Source of the DNA: CAZGSG01 sp964528095
GTDB taxonomy: Bacteria > Bacteroidota > Bacteroidia > Chitinophagales > Chitinophagaceae
Assembly: GCA_964528095.1 (NCBI GenBank)
Contig: CAZGSG010000187.1
Span: 1-11,436, forward strand
DNA: 11,436 nt
Direction: 5' to 3'
Shown here: positions 7,453-11,436 of the stretch, one piece after another
Layout of the letters: every line of letters starts with the position of its first letter
Numbering within the stretch: the stretch's first letter is position 1
Position numbers and translations under genes: made by a program
Notes under the pieces: model-generated
Told to the model about the DNA's origin: nothing
The model's input: the letters and a program-made list of their open reading frames with translations, nothing else
Database searches by the model: none

Positions 7453-9246
7453 CTAATTTCTTGTTACCCGCACCTTTACCCGCAACGTGATCTTTGATTC
7501 ACCAAACACGCTCGACTCTGTGAGCCCGATATTTTTATTAAATGTTTTGAAAGCTCCCGGCGCCAATGCATTAATATCTGAACGCACATCGCTCAGGCTG
7601 AATTTTAAATCACTGGAGTTATTTTCTTTATAAGCCGGAGCCGTCACGAGTTCCCAATCAAAAATACCCTGGCTGAAATTGAGGATGGTTGCCAACAGGT
7701 CATCTTGTGATACATCCGTCAGCACCGATACAATAACATCATCATCGTCACTTTCGCCTGCTTTTTTGGAGATCGCATCATTTTTAGGAATAGATTTGAT
7801 CAGGACATCCCTGGATCTCTCCCTGCCATTTGTCGTAACGCTTTTTAGATGGAACGTTCCATAAATATCCTCTTTATCATCTCCGGGCCCTTCTATTACT
7901 TTGTTTACAGTAAACCCGTTCCACAATATTTCAACGTTGTATTTGGATGTGTTACAGGAAACCAGGTCATCAAAGCTACCGACTGATCTTACAGATAAGA
8001 GGCTGTTGTCGGATATACGACGAAGAGTATAATTAAGCGGCAGCGCCGTTGTATTGGCAGAAAATACACCTGCAGAAGGAGAAGATATATAATTCTTAAG
8101 CGCTGTTTTAAATGCAACAATATCAGCAAAAATCCTATTGGCAAAACTGCCTTCTCCCCCATAGATCTTCGCATGAAATTTTGTAGCTACATTACGTAAT
8201 GTGGCTTCAGTTTCTCCACTCACTTCGGAGCCTAATTCAACTCCTGCTGCTTCAGTGCCCGTGATACTTGCACTCAATGCTGCGCTTAATGCGGCCCTGA
8301 TCTTAGTTTCAGTAGAAGAAGAACCAATGATAATGGTGAGTCTTCTGCCATAGGTAACTGATTCAACATAGGCGCCATCTGTAATAGCCGCATGTGCATT
8401 GGCTGTTTGGAAAAGCTGGTTGTTATTGGTGAGTACATTGATCGTATACATCGGCTGTATAAAATTCACCATGTAATAACTCAGCCGTACATTGTTGGAC
8501 GAACTGGCATCTCCTTCAATACCGGCCGTTATATCAGCGGGAATACCGAACTCTTCCAATGGTAAAAAGATACCCTGGCTTGTTTCAAACCTGGCCTTCA
8601 GTTCAAAAGAGGAATTGATCTTCACCATATCCAGGATGCCTTCCGCAGGAATAAAAGCGCCGTAATTGGGTGCAAGCAATGTCGCCTGTATTTCGGGTAA
8701 GGGACTGCGGGAAAGATTAGTAACATCAAGAAAGTTCGGTCCGGGGTTAGCCGCATTAAAAATGCTAATACCCAATTGATAAGGTTTGCGAGGCGGTGTA
8801 CTTAATGCAGAGAATGAATTATTGATAATAGAATTGATAGTAAAAAACTGGCCCGGCATGATCGTGTTGCTACCGGTGAAAAGATTAAAATTATCCGAAG
8901 TTGAAAAATCGATCTTCGTGGGCTGTATCGTACAGGTGGCACTGCCGCTTTGCTGTTGCCTCGGACTTCCATTTGCAGAAAACCCCTGTGCTGAACCGGT
9001 AAGACCGATACCGATCTCAACCCTGTTGGCACCGAGATTACGCGTATTCAATACAGTACTGCCAGAAGTGCCCGGACCTTTTTTAGCTGCACTGAGTTTT
9101 AACGCATTTGAATACCAGGCGAGTTTTGTTTTGGAAGTAAGCCTGAGCCGGTCCGCCATGCTTGTAATGGACTTCGGCTGGCTGGCTACATTTAAACTGT
9201 ATGCCGTAAGCAGGACTGTTAAAAGATAAAAATGATTTCTTTTCAT
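7453..9246 (-). CDS. CDC-like (cholesterol-dependent cytolysin superfamily) pore-forming protein without undecapeptide
   Basis: Predicted secreted pore-forming protein, 597 residues. It has a Sec signal peptide (1 to about 21, NVA-S-Q), no lipobox, and a low-complexity stretch to about 118. Residues about 120-440 match the CDC core. MPGQFF at 130-135 fits the L-Y-P-G-A region. SYYMVNFIQPMYTINV (256-271), N-N-Q-L-F-Q, then YVESVTYGRR (293-302) parallel the VNFKQIYYTVSV and YISSVAYGR segments of pneumolysin. IYGGEG at 361-366 fits the conserved Gly-Gly, and PLNYTLRRISDNSLLSV (403-419) fits PISYT..FLRDN. The two would-be transmembrane hairpin regions (about 236-262 and 312-360) are rich in Ala/Gly/Ser/Thr, as expected. 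The undecapeptide ECTGLAWEWWR is absent. Residues about 441-597 form a different, beta-rich acidic domain containing DKEDIYGTF and Asp500-503. Family assignment is by recalled alignment, strong in the core. The target membrane is unknown. Last gene of the operon, 54 nt after the LecA-like gene. Confidence 0.85.
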   Translation of the reverse strand: MKRNHFYLLTVLLTAYSLNVASQPKSITSMADRLRLTSKTKLAWYSNALKLSAAKKGPGTSGSTVLNTRNLGANRVEIGIGLTGSAQGFSANGSPRQQQSGSATCTIQPTKIDFSTSDNFNLFTGSNTIMPGQFFTINSIINNSFSALSTPPRKPYQLGISIFNAANPGPNFLDVTNLSRSPLPEIQATLLAPNYGAFIPAEGILDMVKINSSFELKARFETSQGIFLPLEEFGIPADITAGIEGDASSSNNVRLSYYMVNFIQPMYTINVLTNNNQLFQTANAHAAITDGAYVESVTYGRRLTIIIGSSSTETKIRAALSAALSASITGTEAAGVELGSEVSGETEATLRNVATKFHAKIYGGEGSFANRIFADIVAFKTALKNYISSPSAGVFSANTTALPLNYTLRRISDNSLLSVRSVGSFDDLVSCNTSKYNVEILWNGFTVNKVIEGPGDDKEDIYGTFHLKSVTTNGRERSRDVLIKSIPKNDAISKKAGESDDDDVIVSVLTDVSQDDLLATILNFSQGIFDWELVTAPAYKENNSSDLKFSLSDVRSDINALAPGAFKTFNKNIGLTESSVFGESKITLRVKVRVTRN

Positions 9247-9300
9247 GATGATATTTTAAAAGATAAAAAATGAATAGATGCGTAAATGAGGGATAACTAT

Positions 9301-9822
9301 TTATTGAGTACGTTTTATCGTGACTGTTACCTGTCCTTTATTATTGTCATACCCGGTCATTATATCATTGGCAAACAGGACCAGTTTTCCGGATGCCGAT
9401 GGCAGGACCCTGGCCGATCGACCAATACTGAATTGCTGGTCAGCCAGCTTATTGTCAAAAGAATTGGATTGCTGATTAAACAGTTCACCGGTCAGGCAAA
9501 ACCACCGATGGTCCTTGTCGCGTCTTAATCCCTCTGTGGCAGACATCAATATATCAACACCAGGCATCGGGCTTCCGCATTCACTGGCCAGGAAGCCGCT
9601 TGCATCGGAACTATCACAGCTATCATTTTTCCATTTGCCTGTAGCGCTGATCTCATAAGCATGGCCCTTCATCAGGATAATACCAGGTCTGTTGAACGGC
9701 TGGTTGGCTTTTACCTTAAAAGAAATAACTTCATTTATTTTAAGGATCTTATCCTGCGCGTTTGCAGAAGAAATCAAAAAAAGACAGCCCGCAATAAAAA
9801 AAGAAAACAGGTTCTTAAACAT
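9301..9822 (-). CDS. LecA/PA-IL-like exported lectin-domain protein
   Basis: A 173-residue exported protein with a Sec signal peptide (1 to about 22, S-A-N-A-Q); the mature part is about 150 residues, close to one LecA domain. LecA (PA-IL of Pseudomonas aeruginosa) is a Ca2+-dependent galactose-binding beta-sandwich lectin. The C-terminal segment KLVLFANDIMTGYDNNKGQV (146-165) then TVTI parallels the LecA stretch YNDVPGTYGNNSGSFSV. It keeps the Asp (153) and the Asn pair (160-161) that hold Ca2+ and sugar in LecA; the LecA Thr position is shifted by one. The N-terminal GIILMKGHAYEISATGKW (47-64) fits the LecA strands before its calcium-binding Tyr. Three mature cysteines (69, 82, 109) could form a disulfide. 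Middle gene of the operon, 37 nt after the first gene and 54 nt before the pore-former. A targeting role for the pore-former is an inference. Confidence 0.7.
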   Translation of the reverse strand: MFKNLFSFFIAGCLFLISSANAQDKILKINEVISFKVKANQPFNRPGIILMKGHAYEISATGKWKNDSCDSSDASGFLASECGSPMPGVDILMSATEGLRRDKDHRWFCLTGELFNQQSNSFDNKLADQQFSIGRSARVLPSASGKLVLFANDIMTGYDNNKGQVTVTIKRTQ

Positions 9823-9859
9823 ATAATGATGGTAGGTGAAGTGATCGGTTTTAAAAGAT

Positions 9860-11083
9860 CTATCGCATCATACACGCGATAGTAGCAATCGGGGTGAAGG
9901 TTCTGAATTTCCATTGCTGATCAAATACACAACGCATTCCATAGTTGAGCACCACGCTCCGGCTGATCCGCCAATCGCCGCCAAAGCTCAATGTATTGGG
10001 ATGCACCACATCCCATTTTACAGTAGGTTCTACAATCTCAACATTGCTGCTGGGTTTAAACACTTCATTCAATGCCTGCAAAGGAGTTTTTAATCCCTTC
10101 TTTTCATAAAGAAATTCTACAAAAAAAGTATACACGGGACTTCCATATCGCAGGTTCAGACCCATTGTATAAAGTGTATTGTCAGCTACGGCTATTTTTG
10201 GAATTTCTTCACCGGTATCCAGGTCTCTTATGAGAAAATTCAACTCTTCTTCATACCAGCTGCTGCGAAAAAGACCGGACAACAATAATTTTTTCCCAAT
10301 GCCCAGGCTCCCATTCAACCAACCGCCAATACCTGTACTCCTGTTTTTTCGCAGACTTTTTAAAGAACCTGCACTGTCTGACTGGTAGGAATATACCCGA
10401 CCAAATGCTACATCAAGCGAGGAAGCATTCCAGTTTTCGCTGATGAATATTTTTGCGCGGCTATTGATCTCCGCATTTCTTCTTGAATTGATCGTATTCA
10501 GTTGTTCTTCTGTTGACAGCAGCTGGCTTCGTATTTCGGGTTTTGAAAGAACATCCCTGGTTGTGTCCAGCTTAAGTTGCAGTTCTTTTATCAGGGCCGT
10601 CAATTCCTGTTTTTCGCCATTGAATTTTTCGCTGATGCCACCATACAACTCGCGCGCCATCAATGGATCTTTTTGTTTAAACAAATTCATCTTCACGGCA
10701 AAACCAATACGGCGGTCGCTGTTTTCATCCTGCACCGATCCGATTGACACATCCATGGAAGCAAGCCTGCGCATAAAAGGACCGGCATCCTGGTACTTTG
10801 ACAGATCCTTCCGGTTATAAAACATTTCCCAAACGGGTTGCGACTGGATAGCGAGGTTGGGGTTTAGTTTCCATGATTTAAAAGACCAATCCACTTTAAA
10901 ATCTTTGATATCAGAAGTACGATTGATCTGGGAAGAGGTGACCCCCATCAGGTCGAATACAGGAGAAGCCGGAATAGCGAACTCCTTAGGTGAAAAGCGG
11001 GTCTTTGTATCTTCCTCCTGGGCATTGCCGGTGAACGATGCCAGGCAACAGAAACAACTTGTAGTAATAAAGAAGTATCTCAT
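9860..11083 (-). CDS. Predicted outer-membrane beta-rich protein with coiled-coil insert, unknown function
   Basis: First gene of the cytolysin operon. I start at ATG 11083, giving 407 residues that begin with a Sec signal peptide (MRYFFITTSCFCCLASF, cleavage near G-N-A-Q at 19-22). The frame is open to 11146, but that extension would cross the promoter and bury the signal. Residues about 152-210 are charged and heptad-like, a likely coiled coil. The rest has alternating beta strands with aromatic girdle-type residues: 125-136, 221-233, 251-284 (GWLNGSLGIG, LLLSGLFRSSWY), 303-327 (LYTMGLNLRYG, YTFFVEFLYEK), 364-387 and 397-405. This pattern suggests an outer-membrane barrel, although the C-terminus (ACMMR) lacks the classic terminal aromatic. 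I do not recognise a family. It could export, anchor or protect against the pore-former, or be an unrelated surface protein; operon position is the only hint. Confidence 0.8.
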   Translation of the reverse strand: MRYFFITTSCFCCLASFTGNAQEEDTKTRFSPKEFAIPASPVFDLMGVTSSQINRTSDIKDFKVDWSFKSWKLNPNLAIQSQPVWEMFYNRKDLSKYQDAGPFMRRLASMDVSIGSVQDENSDRRIGFAVKMNLFKQKDPLMARELYGGISEKFNGEKQELTALIKELQLKLDTTRDVLSKPEIRSQLLSTEEQLNTINSRRNAEINSRAKIFISENWNASSLDVAFGRVYSYQSDSAGSLKSLRKNRSTGIGGWLNGSLGIGKKLLLSGLFRSSWYEEELNFLIRDLDTGEEIPKIAVADNTLYTMGLNLRYGSPVYTFFVEFLYEKKGLKTPLQALNEVFKPSSNVEIVEPTVKWDVVHPNTLSFGGDWRISRSVVLNYGMRCVFDQQWKFRTFTPIATIACMMR

Positions 11084-11115
11084 GCAGGTATAATTGATGT
11101 GTTGAATAACAGCAC

Positions 11116-11146
11116 CAAAACTACCTGCCAAAGGAGGCGGGCACAA
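11116..11146 (-). promoter_or_regulatory. Bacteroidota promoter of the three-gene cytolysin operon
   Basis: On the minus strand a -33 TTG (plus-strand 11146-11144) is followed after 20 nt by TAGTTTTG (11123-11116), an exact match to TAnnTTTG. Both elements and the spacing fit the Bacteroidota primary sigma consensus. The predicted transcript would start roughly 25 nt before the ATG at 11083. No comparable exact match precedes the second or third gene, which supports a single operon. Confidence 0.7.
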
Positions 11147-11209
11147 TACCAGTGAATAGTGAATTAGGGGTGAGGGAAGTACCTAAAAGTTGGTAGAACT
11201 GGAGGAATT

Positions 11210-11274
11210 AAAAATTCAAAATTCAAAAAATAAACAGGTTGGCGAGGGAAGCTGGTTTTGATTTTTGAATTTTT
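11210..11274. repeat. AT-rich imperfect inverted repeat in intergenic DNA
   Basis: AAAAATTCAAAATTCAAAA (11210-11228) and TTTTGATTTTTGAATTTTT (11256-11274) are inverted copies that match at 18 of 19 positions, around a 27-nt more GC-rich loop. It could fold as a long hairpin on either strand. Runs of the AATTCAAAA type occur between genes in many Bacteroidota, so it may be one member of a dispersed repeat family or a remnant of one. The block GAGGGAAG occurs inside the loop (11244-11251) and again just upstream (11172-11179). No gene is seen in 11147-11358. Confidence 0.6.
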
Positions 11275-11326
11275 CAGGGTGGTTTTCGATTAATCCCTTT
11301 TTTGTAAAAAGAGATTCGCTAGGACG

Positions 11327-11343
11327 GAGCTTAATTAAAGCTC
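11327..11343. promoter_or_regulatory. Small hairpin/palindrome upstream of the right-edge gene
   Basis: GAGCTT (11327-11332) and AAGCTC (11338-11343) are a perfect 6-bp inverted repeat around AATTA, 15 nt before the candidate ATG at 11359. It could be an operator or a leader hairpin. It has no T-run and is short, so function is uncertain. Confidence 0.25.
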
Positions 11344-11358
11344 AACATACAAGGGTTA

Positions 11359-11436
11359 ATGAGCAATTATCCGGGAAGAAAAGCTTACCACCAGAACATG
11401 TATTACAGACCAAACCTGGTCGAACTAAAACTGAAA
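11359..11436 (+). CDS. Unrecognised gene, 5' end only (runs off window)
   Basis: From ATG 11359 the frame is open for 26 codons to the window edge. The protein begins MSNYPGRKAYHQNMYYRP and continues with NLVELKLK, so it is basic and rich in Tyr, with no signal peptide. An internal ATG at 11398 is in the same frame and is an alternative start. I see no exact Bacteroidota promoter box or Shine-Dalgarno sequence directly upstream. The call rests on an open frame reaching the edge after about 275 nt of non-coding DNA, so it is tentative and no function can be given. Confidence 0.4.
   Translation, partial: MSNYPGRKAYHQNMYYRPNLVELKLK

Noticed and set aside
8786..9229. Plus-strand frame of 147 codons opposite the CDC-like gene
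   Set aside because: It lies entirely antisense to a protein with clear family motifs and ends near its start codon, as a shadow would.
9264..9271. TATCTTTT-type sequence on the minus strand before the CDC-like gene
   Set aside because: It lacks the final G of TAnnTTTG and has no TTG at the right distance; an internal promoter is not supported.
10443..10820. Plus-strand frame of 125 codons opposite the first operon gene
   Set aside because: Ser/Leu-rich antisense shadow without promoter, partner or domain; the minus strand has a signal peptide and operon context.
11084..11146. Longer start for the first operon gene (63 nt upstream)
   Set aside because: The extension crosses the predicted promoter and hides the signal peptide that begins at ATG 11083.
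1..11436. CRISPR arrays, tRNA or rRNA genes, insertion sequences
   Set aside because: No regularly spaced repeats, cloverleaf-like or rRNA sequence, or transposase frames were seen on either strand.

Overview
The window looks like chromosomal DNA of a Bacteroidota bacterium, most likely of the Chitinophagaceae/Sphingobacteriia type. Reasons: several genes are preceded by the Bacteroidota -7 box TAnnTTTG, Shine-Dalgarno sequences are mostly absent, the exported proteins carry Bacteroidota-style Sec signals ending in A-Q, and the housekeeping proteins are of Bacteroidota type (IF-2, a two-parvulin SurA-like foldase, a long PurF-like protein). The family placement is an inference from sequence style only.

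Left half (1-5758, plus strand): the 3' part of infB (translation initiation factor IF-2); a SurA-like periplasmic peptidyl-prolyl isomerase ending in a strong terminator; an unusually long PurF-like amidophosphoribosyltransferase with its own -7 box and terminator; and a SixA-like histidine phosphatase. The phosphatase gene overlaps tail to tail by 22 nt with a MurG-like glycosyltransferase gene on the minus strand (5737-6858).

Middle (6859-7428): a short divergent intergenic region with an 8-bp palindrome, then two small plus-strand genes. One encodes a 49-residue lipoprotein with a Cys/Gly-rich tail, the other an 80-residue cytoplasmic protein. A bidirectional terminator follows at 7397-7428.

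Right half (7453-11146, minus strand): the most interesting part, a compact operon of three exported proteins read right to left. It starts at a good Bacteroidota promoter (TTG-N20-TAGTTTTG, 11146-11116). Gene 1 encodes a predicted outer-membrane beta-rich protein with a coiled-coil insert (407 aa). Gene 2 encodes a LecA/PA-IL-like, probably Ca2+-dependent sugar-binding protein (173 aa). Gene 3 encodes a 597-aa protein with the core of the cholesterol-dependent cytolysin (CDC) pore-forming family. Gene 3 lacks the cholesterol-recognising undecapeptide and carries a different C-terminal domain. Together they suggest a secreted lectin plus pore-former system of the CDC-like (CDCL) type, an inferred function. 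The operon ends at the shared terminator.

The right edge (11147-11436) holds an AT-rich inverted repeat, a small hairpin and the first 26 codons of an unrecognised plus-strand gene that runs off the window.
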